Numbered from the stretch's first letter, positions 1 through 5,987 are shown. The stretch is 8,530 nt of DNA from Desulfotignum sp. (GCA_011390695.1 JAABRW010000448.1:1-8530), one strand, 5' to 3'. Program-made: numbers and translations. Notes: generated by a model not told the origin, from the sequence alone.

Positions 1-151
1 GGAAAACCGATTTTTCCGCATCCGGGGCAGCTGCTACAGCCACCTGTTCAAGGCCAAACCAGATTGCCGCCCCGATTGCAGCGGCCACTGCCAGCATGAA
101 AACCGATATCACCCAGAATGATGTTTTTCGAAACTTTTTTACTCTGTCCAC
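1..151 (-). CDS. N-terminal part of a membrane-anchored protein of unknown function (runs off the left edge)
   Basis: Only the first 50 codons are in the window. I chose the GTG at 149-151 because a GAGGG ribosome binding site (complement of 156-160) precedes it by 4 bases. The frame stays open upstream, and an ATG at 197-199 without a good binding site is the alternative. The product starts with a basic stretch (DRVKKFRKTS), then one hydrophobic segment at about residues 12-34 (FWVISVFMLAVAAAIGAAIW), then an Ala-rich region continuing off the edge. That is the layout of a type II single-pass membrane protein with an exported C-terminal domain; an uncleaved signal anchor is more likely than a signal peptide. 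The domain that would identify it is not in the window, so no function is proposed. It is co-directional with the comEA-like gene, but a likely terminator lies between the two. Confidence 0.6.
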   Translation of the reverse strand, partial: MDRVKKFRKTSFWVISVFMLAVAAAIGAAIWFGLEQVAVAAAPDAEKSVF

Positions 152-210
152 TGCACCCTCTTTTGTATTTGTCTGCGCCTGTAAATATCCTGTGTGCATG
201 GATTTGTCAT

Positions 211-324
211 GGATGATTGTATTATTCCGTCCATACACAAAAAACCCATGCTGCCGTATACAAAACAGTGCTGCCTTACAGTACTGCCTTGTACAGCATG
301 GGTATCAAAAATAATACAAAATCC
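211..324. repeat. Nested inverted-repeat element (long imperfect palindrome)
   Basis: Several pairs of inverted arms sit one inside the other. The outer arms are TTGTATTATT at 217-226 and AATAATACAA at 310-319, extended by GGAT at 211-214 and ATCC at 321-324 with one unpaired base of difference. The next arms are ACCCATGCTG at 244-253 and CAGCATGGGT at 294-303, a perfect match. Inside these are TACAA at 259-263 with TTGTA at 289-293, then CAGTGCTG at 266-273 with CAGTACTG at 279-286 (one G-T wobble), closing a five-base loop at 274-278. I found no flanking target-site duplication. Size and symmetry suggest a miniature inverted-repeat element or a structured RNA, but no family was recognised. 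Confidence 0.65.
239..303 (-). terminator. Rho-independent terminator candidate downstream of the comEA-like gene
   Basis: Read on the minus strand, the perfect 10-bp stem (294-303 with 244-253) is followed at once by six T residues (complement of 239-244). A further 5-bp stem and an imperfect 8-bp stem stack inside the hairpin. It lies about 85 bases after the stop of the comEA-like gene and before the start of the leftmost gene, so it would separate their transcripts. The stem is unusually long for a simple terminator because it is also the core of the palindromic element at 211-324. Confidence 0.5.
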
Positions 325-388
325 GGATTGTACAAGCAATGATTTTTGTTAAAAACAGGGAATCAGGGACAGACAGTCTAAAATTTCA

Positions 389-670
389 TCATTCATTTTT
401 AACGACGATGCGATCCTTATTGGATTCAAAGGTTTTCTGGCCAACCCCTTTCACCTTCATGATATCCTCCGGGGTCTCAAATAGTTGGGCTTTGCGGTAT
501 TCTATGATCCTGTCAGCCACCACATCTCCGATGTTATGAAGTGTCATCAACTGTTCTTTGCTGTCCGTATTGATGTTAACCTTGTCGGCACCTGTCGCAG
601 CTGGTACCATAAAGCCCAGCAGCAACAATCCTATCAAAGCAATTTTTACAAAATTTATTTTTCTTTCCAT
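389..670 (-). CDS. Small exported ComEA-like helix-hairpin-helix protein
   Basis: This is a 93-residue protein. Residues 1-28 form a typical signal peptide: basic MERK, a hydrophobic core IALIGLLLLGFM, and a likely cut after AATGA. The rest is a ComEA/HHH_3-type DNA-binding domain. It has the VNINTDSKEQLMTL lead-in, a first hairpin at NIGDVVADRIIEYR (about 46-59), and a second at VKGVGQKTFESNKDRI (about 73-88). The usual opening 'VNINTA' reads VNINTD here. A strong AAAGGAGA binding site (complement of 681-688) supports the ATG at 668-670. Members of this family bind double-stranded DNA outside the inner membrane; in competent bacteria ComEA draws DNA into the periplasm. No other competence gene is visible nearby, so its role here is open: DNA uptake, or another nucleic-acid binding job in the periplasm. 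The fold assignment is firm and the biological role is inference. Confidence 0.88.
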   Translation of the reverse strand: MERKINFVKIALIGLLLLGFMVPAATGADKVNINTDSKEQLMTLHNIGDVVADRIIEYRKAQLFETPEDIMKVKGVGQKTFESNKDRIVVKNE

Positions 671-766
671 GGGGTTGTTCTCCTTTTCTGATTTAACGGT
701 TAACCTTTCCTCTTATGAAAAAACGGGAATTGTCCCTGACCCCCTGACGATTCCGTGATTTTTTTT

Positions 767-928
767 ATGAAAAAGAGATCCAGACCGAAAAAAGAGAGAC
801 AGACGTATGGCAGAAAAACAGCGTCGATAAAAAAACAATTTAAGTCATGCGCAGTTGATAAAGACAGAAACCGGGCTCGCTATACCACCAGGAATCGCTA
901 TGCTTCCAGACCTAATCCAGAATTTTGA
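767..928 (+). CDS. Possible small, highly basic protein (53 residues, hypothetical)
   Basis: An ATG at 767-769 opens a frame of 53 codons ending at TGA 926-928. The product is very rich in Lys and Arg (MKKRSRPKKERQTYGRKT at the start, RNRARYTTRNRYASRPN near the end) with only two acidic clusters, as expected for a nucleic-acid binding peptide. Against it, there is no ribosome binding site (a T-rich run precedes the ATG), the frame is short enough to be open by chance, and I recognise no family. It lies in the 437-base stretch between the comEA-like gene and rfbD. I list it as a weak candidate only. Confidence 0.2.
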   Translation: MKKRSRPKKERQTYGRKTASIKKQFKSCAVDKDRNRARYTTRNRYASRPNPEF

Positions 929-953
929 AAAAAGCAAGCCAAAAATAAAAAAA

Positions 954-1107
954 TCATGCGCCTTCCTGTTTTAGGGGTGAGACGACTGTGAAAGGACCTA
1001 TGGTCGGGCTATCCAGTATCCGGGCATCTAAACCCCAACCTCTGCCTGATTCACGATAACCATGGTATCTTCCTTAAGCGTCATTGCATAAATTTCAAAC
1101 ACCGCTT
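954..1107 (-). pseudogene. Possible decayed C-terminal gene remnant downstream of rfbD
   Basis: On the minus strand, just after the rfbD stop, one frame reads EAVFEIYAMTLKED and then drifts. From about 1073 a second frame reads GRYHGYRESGRGWGLDAR, ILDSPTIGPFTVV and SPLKQEGA before a TGA at 954-956. The composition (Gly/Trp/Pro-rich, few rare residues) looks like real protein sequence. The two frames join with a single shift near 1074. I do not recognise the family and no start or binding site is visible, so this may be the tail of a former gene in the operon or simply chance. Confidence 0.25.
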
Positions 1108-1968
1108 CTATTTCAACTCCTGGAGCATACACCGCAGCTGCCGGCGCCAGTGTTGAACTTGAATGCCGGTGGCCGCCTCCAGGTCATTTTTGTTCAAAAC
1201 ACTGAAGGCCGGTCTTTGTGCCGGGGTCGGGTACTGGTCTGTGGAAACCGGCTTCACCGGAATGAACCGGTTAAGCAATCCTTCTGCCATTGCTTCCTCC
1301 TGGATGGCCACTGCAAAATCATACCAGGATGCCACACCGGCATCACTCCAGTGGAAAACGCCTTTCAGGTCTTTTTCAACTGCTGCCCACAACACTTCTG
1401 CCAGACCTTTTGCCCAGCAGGGGGTACCGATCTGGTCATCGACAACTGTCAGTGCCTCTTTTTCTTTCATCAGCCGGATCATGGTGTTGACAAAATTACC
1501 GCCACGGCCGGCATACAGCCAGGCTGTCCGGATGATCAGCGCATCTTTTCCTAATATATCCAGGACCGCCTGTTCTCCAGCCAGTTTGGTTCTGCCGTAG
1601 ACAGATTTCGGATCCGGCCTGTCATGCGGTTTGTAGGGCCGGCACTGGTCACCACTGAACACAAAATCCGTTGAGATATGAACCAGCCCGGCGCCATTTT
1701 TTTTTGCGGCCCGGGCCAGGTTGGCAGGCCCGTTGCAGTTGACGGCATGGGCCGCATCTGCATCAGATTCCGCTTTGTCCACATTGGTATAGGCAGCACA
1801 GTTGATCAACCGGTCCGGCTTGTGTGCTGCAACAATCTGATCCACTTGTACCGGGTCTGTGATATCCACCTCCGGAAGGTCGACCCCGGTGGCCAGACAG
1901 CTGCCGGGACAGGTTTGCAGCAATTCAAGTCCCAGCTGCCCCCTGGCGCCGGTGATCAGCACTTTCAT
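1108..1968 (-). CDS. rfbD: dTDP-4-dehydrorhamnose reductase
   Basis: This 286-residue enzyme matches the normal family length. It catalyses the last step of dTDP-L-rhamnose synthesis, the NAD(P)H-dependent reduction of dTDP-4-dehydro-L-rhamnose in the cytoplasm. The Rossmann nucleotide motif GARGQLG is at residues 7-13, the catalytic STDFVFSG at about 99-106 (family form STDYVF), and the YGRTK Tyr/Lys pair at about 124-128. INCAAYTNVDKAE (about 55-67) is a family signature. The ATG at 1966-1968 overlaps the rfbC stop by 4 bases (ATGA), indicating translational coupling. The TAG stop is at 1108-1110. It is the last gene of the rfbBACD operon. No clear hairpin terminator follows. Confidence 0.96.
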   Translation of the reverse strand: MKVLITGARGQLGLELLQTCPGSCLATGVDLPEVDITDPVQVDQIVAAHKPDRLINCAAYTNVDKAESDADAAHAVNCNGPANLARAAKKNGAGLVHISTDFVFSGDQCRPYKPHDRPDPKSVYGRTKLAGEQAVLDILGKDALIIRTAWLYAGRGGNFVNTMIRLMKEKEALTVVDDQIGTPCWAKGLAEVLWAAVEKDLKGVFHWSDAGVASWYDFAVAIQEEAMAEGLLNRFIPVKPVSTDQYPTPAQRPAFSVLNKNDLEAATGIQVQHWRRQLRCMLQELK

Positions 1969-2513
1969 GAAAACACCTCGGCATCTTTTAACAACATCCC
2001 GTCCTCATCTTTGGATGACAACAAGGGCAAATCCCGGCCCGACAGGGGCCAGTCAATACCAATAGCCGGATCGTTCCAGAGAATAACACGGTCATATTCA
2101 GGTGCATAATAATCTGTGCACTTGTACACAAACTCAGCCTGGTCACTTAACACATAAAACCCATGGGCAAATCCCGGAGGAACCCAGAACATGTCCTTGT
2201 CAGCAGCACGCAGCACAACCCCGACCCAGCTTCCGAATCCTGGCGAACTTTTCCGGACATCCACGGCCACATCAAACACCTCTCCTGCGATCACCCGTAT
2301 CAATTTTCCCTGGGGATGCCGGATCTGGTAATGCAGACCCCGAAGCACCCCTTTTCCTGAACTGCTGTGATTGTCCTGAACAAAGCTAAGATCTGCCACC
2401 TTCTTTCTGAACTCTTTGTCCCGGAACGTTTCCATGAAAAATCCTCTGTCATCGCCAAATACCGTGGGCCGAAGTATTTTAATATCCGGCAGTTTTGTAT
2501 TAATTATCTGCAT
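1965..2513 (-). CDS. rfbC: dTDP-4-dehydrorhamnose 3,5-epimerase
   Basis: This 182-residue cupin-fold epimerase converts dTDP-4-dehydro-6-deoxy-D-glucose to dTDP-4-dehydro-L-rhamnose. Visible family motifs are FGDDRGFFMETF (19-30), QDNHSSS (46-52), LRGLHYQ with the catalytic His at about 61, VDVRKSSPGFG (85-94), VPPGFAHGFYVLSD (111-124) and the catalytic Tyr in EFVYKCTDYY at about 130. The length is normal. The ATG at 2511-2513 is preceded by a GAGG site 8 bases upstream. It starts 18 bases after rfbA and its stop overlaps the start of rfbD, so the two are likely co-translated. Confidence 0.97.
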   Translation of the reverse strand: MQIINTKLPDIKILRPTVFGDDRGFFMETFRDKEFRKKVADLSFVQDNHSSSGKGVLRGLHYQIRHPQGKLIRVIAGEVFDVAVDVRKSSPGFGSWVGVVLRAADKDMFWVPPGFAHGFYVLSDQAEFVYKCTDYYAPEYDRVILWNDPAIGIDWPLSGRDLPLLSSKDEDGMLLKDAEVFS

Positions 2514-2531
2514 TGAACGAACCTCTTTATA

Positions 2532-3404
2532 TTAGCAGCTGCTTTTGAACAATCCCTGCAGGTAGACACCATAATCTGTTTTTTTGTAATTTTCTGCCAA
2601 TGCCAGAACTTGTGCCTGATCAATGTATCCCATTCGGTATGCTATTTCTTCCAGACAGGCTACCTTGAGTCCCTGACGTTTTTCCATGGTTTCTATAAAC
2701 AAAGAAGCCTCGAGAAGGGAGGTGTGGGTCCCGGTATCCAGCCAGGCAGTACCGCGCCCCATCTGTTCCACATGAAGGGTTCCTTTTTTCAGATATGCCA
2801 TATTTACATCTGTTATCTCCAACTCACCTCTGGCGGAGGGGGAAAGGTTTTTGGCAATATTTATCACCTCATTGTCATAAAAATACAGGCCGGTAACAGC
2901 AAAATTTGATTTCGGACATTCTGGTTTTTCTTCAATATCAATGGCCCTGCCGTCTGCATCAAAAGAAATAACACCATATCTTTCCGGGTCATTAACAGGA
3001 TAACCAAAAACCGTTGCCCCTTTTTGCCTTGCAGCTGCCTTCTGGAATCTCCGGGAAAGTCCGTATCCATGGAACAGATTATCTCCAAGAATCAGACAGA
3101 CATTGTCTGTGCCGATGAACTTTTCACCAAGAATAAAGGCCTGTGCCAGTCCTCCTGGTTCCGGCTGTATCTGATAAGAAAAATGGACTCCCCACTGGGA
3201 CCCGTCTTCCAGCAGATCCTCAAACCTTGGCAGATCATCAGGAGTGGAAATGATCAGAATATCCTTTATACCGGCCAGCATGAGCACTGACAAGGGATAA
3301 AAAATCATGGGTTTATCATAAATGGGCAGCAATTGCTTGCTTATCACTTTGGTTACCGGGTAAAGCCTTGTTCCTGACCCTCCGGCCAGAACAACTCCTT
3401 TCAT
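2532..3404 (-). CDS. rfbA: Glucose-1-phosphate thymidylyltransferase
   Basis: This 290-residue enzyme makes dTDP-glucose from dTTP and glucose-1-phosphate, the entry step of the pathway. The nucleotide-binding signature [13 protein letters not shown] is at residues 6-18, followed by [18 protein letters not shown] (22-39). [10 protein letters not shown] (about 105-114) carries the metal-binding Asp. [20 protein letters not shown] and [12 protein letters not shown] are also family-typical. The ATG at 3402-3404 has a GGAGAGG binding site 7 bases upstream. The length is the usual one for the short RmlA form. It lies 33 bases after rfbB and 18 before rfbC, within one operon. Confidence 0.97.
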   Translation of the reverse strand: MKGVVLAGGSGTRLYPVTKVISKQLLPIYDKPMIFYPLSVLMLAGIKDILIISTPDDLPRFEDLLEDGSQWGVHFSYQIQPEPGGLAQAFILGEKFIGTDNVCLILGDNLFHGYGLSRRFQKAAARQKGATVFGYPVNDPERYGVISFDADGRAIDIEEKPECPKSNFAVTGLYFYDNEVINIAKNLSPSARGELEITDVNMAYLKKGTLHVEQMGRGTAWLDTGTHTSLLEASLFIETMEKRQGLKVACLEEIAYRMGYIDQAQVLALAENYKKTDYGVYLQGLFKSSC

Positions 3405-3437
3405 ATAATACCTCTCCGTTTTCTATAATACATTTTT

Positions 3438-4499
3438 TTATGGTGCCGTGCCGTAATGGGTTTTGATCCACTCCAGGTAGGCCCCGGTCTGAACGGACTT
3501 AACCCAGTCCATGTTTTCCAGGTACCAGTCGATGGTGGCGGACAGGGCCTGTTCAAAGGAAAACCTGGCTTTGTATCCGATTTTTTCAAAAGATTTATCG
3601 GAATTGATGGCATACCGGATATCATGGCCGGGACGGTCTGTGACAAATGAAATCAATTTCCTGCTGCTGCCTTTTGGCCGCCCTGTTTTGTCATCCATCA
3701 GATCGCAGATGGTTTCCACCACCTCCAGGTTGGTTTTTTCTTCCCCCCCGCCGATATTATACGTCTCTCCGTTCTTCCCTTTTTCAAAGGCCCGGACCAG
3801 GGCATCACAGTGGTCTTCCACATACAGCCAGTCCCGGACATTTATGCCTTTGCCGTAGACCGGCAGCGGTTTTTTGTCCAGAATATTGAGAATCATCAGG
3901 GGAATCAGTTTTTCAGGGAACTGAAAAGGCCCGTAATTATTGGAACAGTTGGTCACCACCACCGGCAGGCCGAATGTTTTGTACCAGGCTTTGACAAAAT
4001 GATCGGATGCCGCCTTGGATGCGGAATATGGACTGGAGGGGTCATAAGCGGTAGTCTCGGTAAAGGCGGGATCATCAAACCCTAAGCTGCCGTAAACCTC
4101 GTCTGTGGACACATGGACAAACCGGAACGGTCTGCCTGTATTTTTCCTGACATGGGCCAGGCTTGCTTCCAGCAGCCGGAACGTGCCTGTGACATTGGTG
4201 TGCACAAACACCTCCGGTCCGGCAATGGACCGATCCACATGTGATTCCGCCGCAAAATGGAACACCCCGTCAAACCCGTGGCTGTCAAACAGGTCTGTCA
4301 ACAGATCTGCATCGCAGATGTTACCATGGACAAAGGTATACCTGGAATCGTCTTCCAGATGGCTGTGGTTGGCAGGATTACCGGCATAGGTCAGGGCATC
4401 CAGGTTAAAAACATGCCAGTCAGGCCTGTTTTTATGCACATACTGGATAAAATTGGTTCCAATGAACCCACACCCGCCAGTGACAAGAATATGCTTCAT
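3438..4499 (-). CDS. rfbB: dTDP-glucose 4,6-dehydratase
   Basis: This 353-residue extended short-chain dehydrogenase converts dTDP-glucose to dTDP-4-dehydro-6-deoxyglucose with bound NAD+. The motifs are TGGCGFIG (7-14), LDALTYAGN (33-41), HFAAESHVDRSI (81-92), the catalytic STDEVYG with Thr132-Asp133-Glu134, and YSASK with Tyr158 and Lys162. NNYGPFQFPEKLIP and GKGINVRDWLYVEDH are also present. I chose the ATG at 4497-4499 (MKHILVTGG): it fits the family start and has an AAGG site 8 bases upstream. A 26-codon upstream extension with a TTG start is possible but has no family counterpart. It is the first rhamnose gene, 78 bases after the DUF2442 gene, so read-through from the small module or a promoter in that gap could drive the operon. 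Confidence 0.97.
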   Translation of the reverse strand: MKHILVTGGCGFIGTNFIQYVHKNRPDWHVFNLDALTYAGNPANHSHLEDDSRYTFVHGNICDADLLTDLFDSHGFDGVFHFAAESHVDRSIAGPEVFVHTNVTGTFRLLEASLAHVRKNTGRPFRFVHVSTDEVYGSLGFDDPAFTETTAYDPSSPYSASKAASDHFVKAWYKTFGLPVVVTNCSNNYGPFQFPEKLIPLMILNILDKKPLPVYGKGINVRDWLYVEDHCDALVRAFEKGKNGETYNIGGGEEKTNLEVVETICDLMDDKTGRPKGSSRKLISFVTDRPGHDIRYAINSDKSFEKIGYKARFSFEQALSATIDWYLENMDWVKSVQTGAYLEWIKTHYGTAP

Positions 4500-4577
4500 G
4501 GATTTTTGCCTTAGGTACGATGTAGAAATTAAGGAAGCTCTCCCATACGATACAGCACCAACAATGACTTCCCGCAA

Positions 4578-4832
4578 TCAACACACCTTTTTTTCGGTAA
4601 CTGTCGAGAGCTCGTAAAGAGTCTCAGGGTCTATATCGATCTGTCCTGGCCAGACAATAGTACCCTGCTGAATATGTACCTTTCTGAAAACATCTCCATG
4701 TTTCAATCTGTTCCACGGGGGAGTTTCAATGAACGGACGCATGTCAAAAAATCGTTGTTCCTGATTTTCAAATGTCAATAAAAGTTGATACTCATCGGTA
4801 ACCTGAACATCTACCACATCAAGTAATGTCAT
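4578..4832 (-). CDS. DUF2442 family protein (84 residues), likely partner of the DUF4160 protein
   Basis: Visible family features are the VVDVQVTDEYQLLLTFENQE opening, the FDMRPFIETPPWNRLK centre and the GTIVWPGQIDIDPETLYE tail, typical of DUF2442. I chose the ATG at 4830-4832 because an excellent GAGGAGG site (complement of 4838-4844) lies 6 bases upstream; a start at 4847 would add only five residues. The gene begins 11 bases after the end of the DUF4160 gene, and its binding site sits on that gene's stop, so the pair is co-transcribed. Small DUF2442 and DUF4160 proteins are frequently found side by side and are suspected to form toxin-antitoxin-like pairs; I know of no firm biochemical activity. 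Which partner would be toxic cannot be told from the sequence. Confidence 0.88.
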   Translation of the reverse strand: MTLLDVVDVQVTDEYQLLLTFENQEQRFFDMRPFIETPPWNRLKHGDVFRKVHIQQGTIVWPGQIDIDPETLYELSTVTEKKVC

Positions 4833-4843
4833 TTTACACCTCC

Positions 4844-5113
4844 TCAACGTAGGGGCTCTATCCGGAACGGTTCCACACCTTGTGTCATCAAGTCCCAGTT
4901 CGCCTGTAGCTCTTCTCGATGCAGATCAACCCAAACCTGAACCATTCGCAATTGTTTTGTTGGCAATGACCCTGCAAGAACTCGACAGTCATCAATAGCA
5001 ATCGACACTTTTTTACCCTGGTATCGTGCGTGAACATGAGGCAAATGATGTTTTGTCTGAATTTCATAAAACATTGAGATAATTACGCCATAAAACATGC
5101 TGATAGTCGGCAT
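4844..5113 (-). CDS. DUF4160 family protein (89 residues)
   Basis: The protein starts MPTISMFYGVIISMFY and carries the core HHLPHVHARYQGKKVSIAID, a His-rich 'PHxHA-Y-G' motif diagnostic of DUF4160. The family tail follows: LPTKQLRMVQVWVDLHREEL and WDLMTQGVEPFRIEPL. The ATG at 5111-5113 is fixed by an AAGGAG site (complement of 5119-5124) 5 bases upstream; a longer start at 5140 has no family support. It is the first gene of a two-gene unit with the DUF2442 gene, and a candidate promoter lies 41-69 bases upstream. The biochemical role is unknown; toxin-antitoxin membership is inference from size, pairing and tight spacing. It sits between a broken methyltransferase gene and the rhamnose operon, as expected for a mobile small module. 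Confidence 0.88.
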   Translation of the reverse strand: MPTISMFYGVIISMFYEIQTKHHLPHVHARYQGKKVSIAIDDCRVLAGSLPTKQLRMVQVWVDLHREELQANWDLMTQGVEPFRIEPLR

Positions 5114-5153
5114 GAACACTCCTTTGACAAGACCCCCCAAATCTTACCACACC

Positions 5154-5182
5154 ACTCTACTTCAAGGCAAAACAGAGGTCAA
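5154..5182 (-). promoter_or_regulatory. Sigma70-like promoter candidate for the DUF4160/DUF2442 unit
   Basis: On the minus strand, TTGACC (complement of 5177-5182) and TAGAGT (complement of 5154-5159) are separated by 17 bases. They match 5 of 6 and 4 of 6 consensus positions. Transcription would start near 5147, giving a leader of about 34 bases to the ATG at 5113. The promoter sits just past the point where methyltransferase homology ends, which fits a module arriving with its own promoter. Confidence 0.35.
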
Positions 5183-5636
5183 GAACAAATACCTCCACCT
5201 TCTCTATGTGCGACCTACACCACCCCGCCAGTTTGCGCCTTACAAAATCCACCAGCACCTTGCGGTTGTCATCGGAAATCCAGCTCCAGATGCCGTGAAT
5301 CCCGATATAGTCGAACTCCGGCAGGTCCGGCCGGTTGGCAAAATCGGCAAATGCATCATCATACAGCCTGGCACCGGACCCTGATACTTGTGCCAGATCC
5401 TGTGCAAAACCGGCCTGGGAGGGGTTGAAATCCGTACTCCACCACTGGGTGGTGCTTGCTGCGGCATGCAGGTTGGCACTCAGGCCCTGCCCGAATCCCA
5501 GTTCTCAGGCCGTGCCGATCTGGGGACACACCAGGCCGGTGTTGGGAAAAGCCAGGTTGGCCCGCAGAGGGTTGAGTTCTGTGTAATAGCCGAAAGTGTA
5601 GCCGACGTCGGCCACATAGCCGGATGTCCAGGACAT
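5157..5636 (-). pseudogene. Broken class I SAM-dependent methyltransferase gene
   Basis: From the ATG at 5634-5636, which has an AGGAG site 6 bases upstream, the frame reads MSWTSGYVADVGYTFGYYTE and LNPLRANLAFPNTGL. At codon 44 (5505-5507) it meets an in-frame TGA, followed directly by ELGFGQGLSANLHAAAS, the glycine-rich SAM-binding motif I. It continues with WWSTDFNPSQAGFAQDLA, GSGARLYDDAFADF, LPEFDYIGIHGIWSWISD and VDFVRRKL. Near 5228 the frame breaks: the expected 'GGVVYV' appears in another frame, with a stop at the Tyr position. By about 5208 homology is gone, and the original frame runs to a TAG at 5157-5159. Related proteins are several hundred residues long, so most of the C-terminal part is missing. 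Stop, frameshift and truncation together make a pseudogene the best call. Confidence 0.8.
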
Positions 5637-5645
5637 GGGGGTCTC

Positions 5646-5783
5646 CTAATTCTGGGTCCCTTCTGAGTTTAACATATCTGTGAGTGCTCTGGCATATGCA
5701 TTGCGGGCAGTCTGGTATGCGGCCAGTTCCAGGTTCAGCTCCTGGATCTTTCTGTCCACAAACTGGATGGAAACCAGCTGATT
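5646..5783 (-). pseudogene. C-terminal fragment of an unidentified gene upstream of the methyltransferase
   Basis: After an in-frame TGA at 5784-5786, the frame reads NQLVSIQFVDRKIQELNLEL, AAYQTARNAYARALTDML and NSEGTQN before a TAG at 5646-5648. It is a helical, coiled-coil-like tail. Its stop overlaps the ribosome binding site of the methyltransferase gene, whose start lies 9 bases further on. That is normal operon spacing, so this was probably the gene ahead of the methyltransferase. Its N-terminal part is absent, replaced by unrelated AT-richer DNA leading to the divergent signalling operon. I do not recognise the family. Confidence 0.5.
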
Positions 5784-5842
5784 TCAGGCAGGACGAATAA
5801 ATACGAGGGACAAGGATATTTACATCAGCATTACAAAAAATA

Positions 5843-5975
5843 TTTTCTGGTTCTGGGCGAAAACCTTACGTATCTTTGGCTGAAAATTTCACCGAAGAAT
5901 TGCTGGTCCGGATTATTGTTTTGTAATTATTTTTTGGTTCTGGTATAAAATCCTGGCGATGGCCGAACCAGAACC
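5843..5975. repeat. Repeated TGGTTCTGG motifs in front of the signalling operon
   Basis: TTTTCTGGTTCTGG at 5843-5856 recurs as TTTTTTGGTTCTGG at 5930-5943. Each is followed three bases later by AAAA, giving a direct repeat with an 87-base period. An inverted copy, ACCAGAACC at 5967-5975, pairs perfectly with GGTTCTGGT at 5936-5944 around a 22-base spacer. The second copy overlaps the candidate promoter, so these may be operator sites, plausibly for the response regulator encoded downstream. Confidence 0.5.
5921..5949 (+). promoter_or_regulatory. Sigma70-like promoter candidate for the binding protein-kinase-regulator operon
   Basis: TTGTAA (5921-5926) and TATAAA (5944-5949) are exactly 17 bases apart and match 4 of 6 and 5 of 6 consensus positions. 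The surrounding DNA is AT-rich (5911-5950). The start site would fall near 5956, about 32 bases before the ATG at 5988. A GGTTCTGGT repeat arm covers the spacer up to the -10, and its inverted partner lies at about +12 to +20, the right place for autoregulation. I found no sigma54 GG-N10-GC site here. Confidence 0.45.
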
Positions 5976-5987
5976 TGGAAACCGCGA

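Larger units (their letters stand above)
671..1107. other. 437-base stretch without a firm gene
   Basis: Besides the weak basic frame at 767-928, this stretch holds the ribosome binding site and leader of the comEA-like gene (671-720), TGTCCCTGA at 731-739 (inverted copy of 363-371), and an A-rich run at 930-953. On the minus strand next to the rfbD stop it holds two partly overlapping open frames that read like protein (954-1107). I see no tRNA, no CRISPR-like array and no convincing terminator after rfbD. Confidence 0.6.

Noticed and set aside
690..725. Promoter TTCATA-17-TTAAAT for the comEA-like gene
   Set aside because: It matches only 4 of 6 positions in each box, too weak to list as a feature.
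1055..1069. Palindrome around ACCATGGT as an rfbD terminator
   Set aside because: It has only an 8-bp core with no loop and no T-run on the minus strand.
1084..1554. 156-codon open frame on the plus strand, plus other frames overlapping rfbD, rfbC, rfbA and rfbB
   Set aside because: These are antisense shadows of the rhamnose genes, whose products match known families over their full length. The plus-strand frames are Cys/His/Pro-rich with no domain.
4500..4577. 26-residue N-terminal extension of rfbB from a TTG start
   Set aside because: The internal ATG at 4497-4499 gives the family-typical start directly before the nucleotide-binding motif and has its own binding site.
4500..4577. Group II intron 3' end or structured leader before rfbB
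   Set aside because: Only vague similarity of a GTATGGGAG stretch; no domain V hairpin and no intron protein nearby.
5240..5479. 79-codon minus-strand frame and the plus-strand frames at 5097-5666
   Set aside because: They overlap the recognisable methyltransferase remnant in other frames; only the remnant frame gives family motifs.
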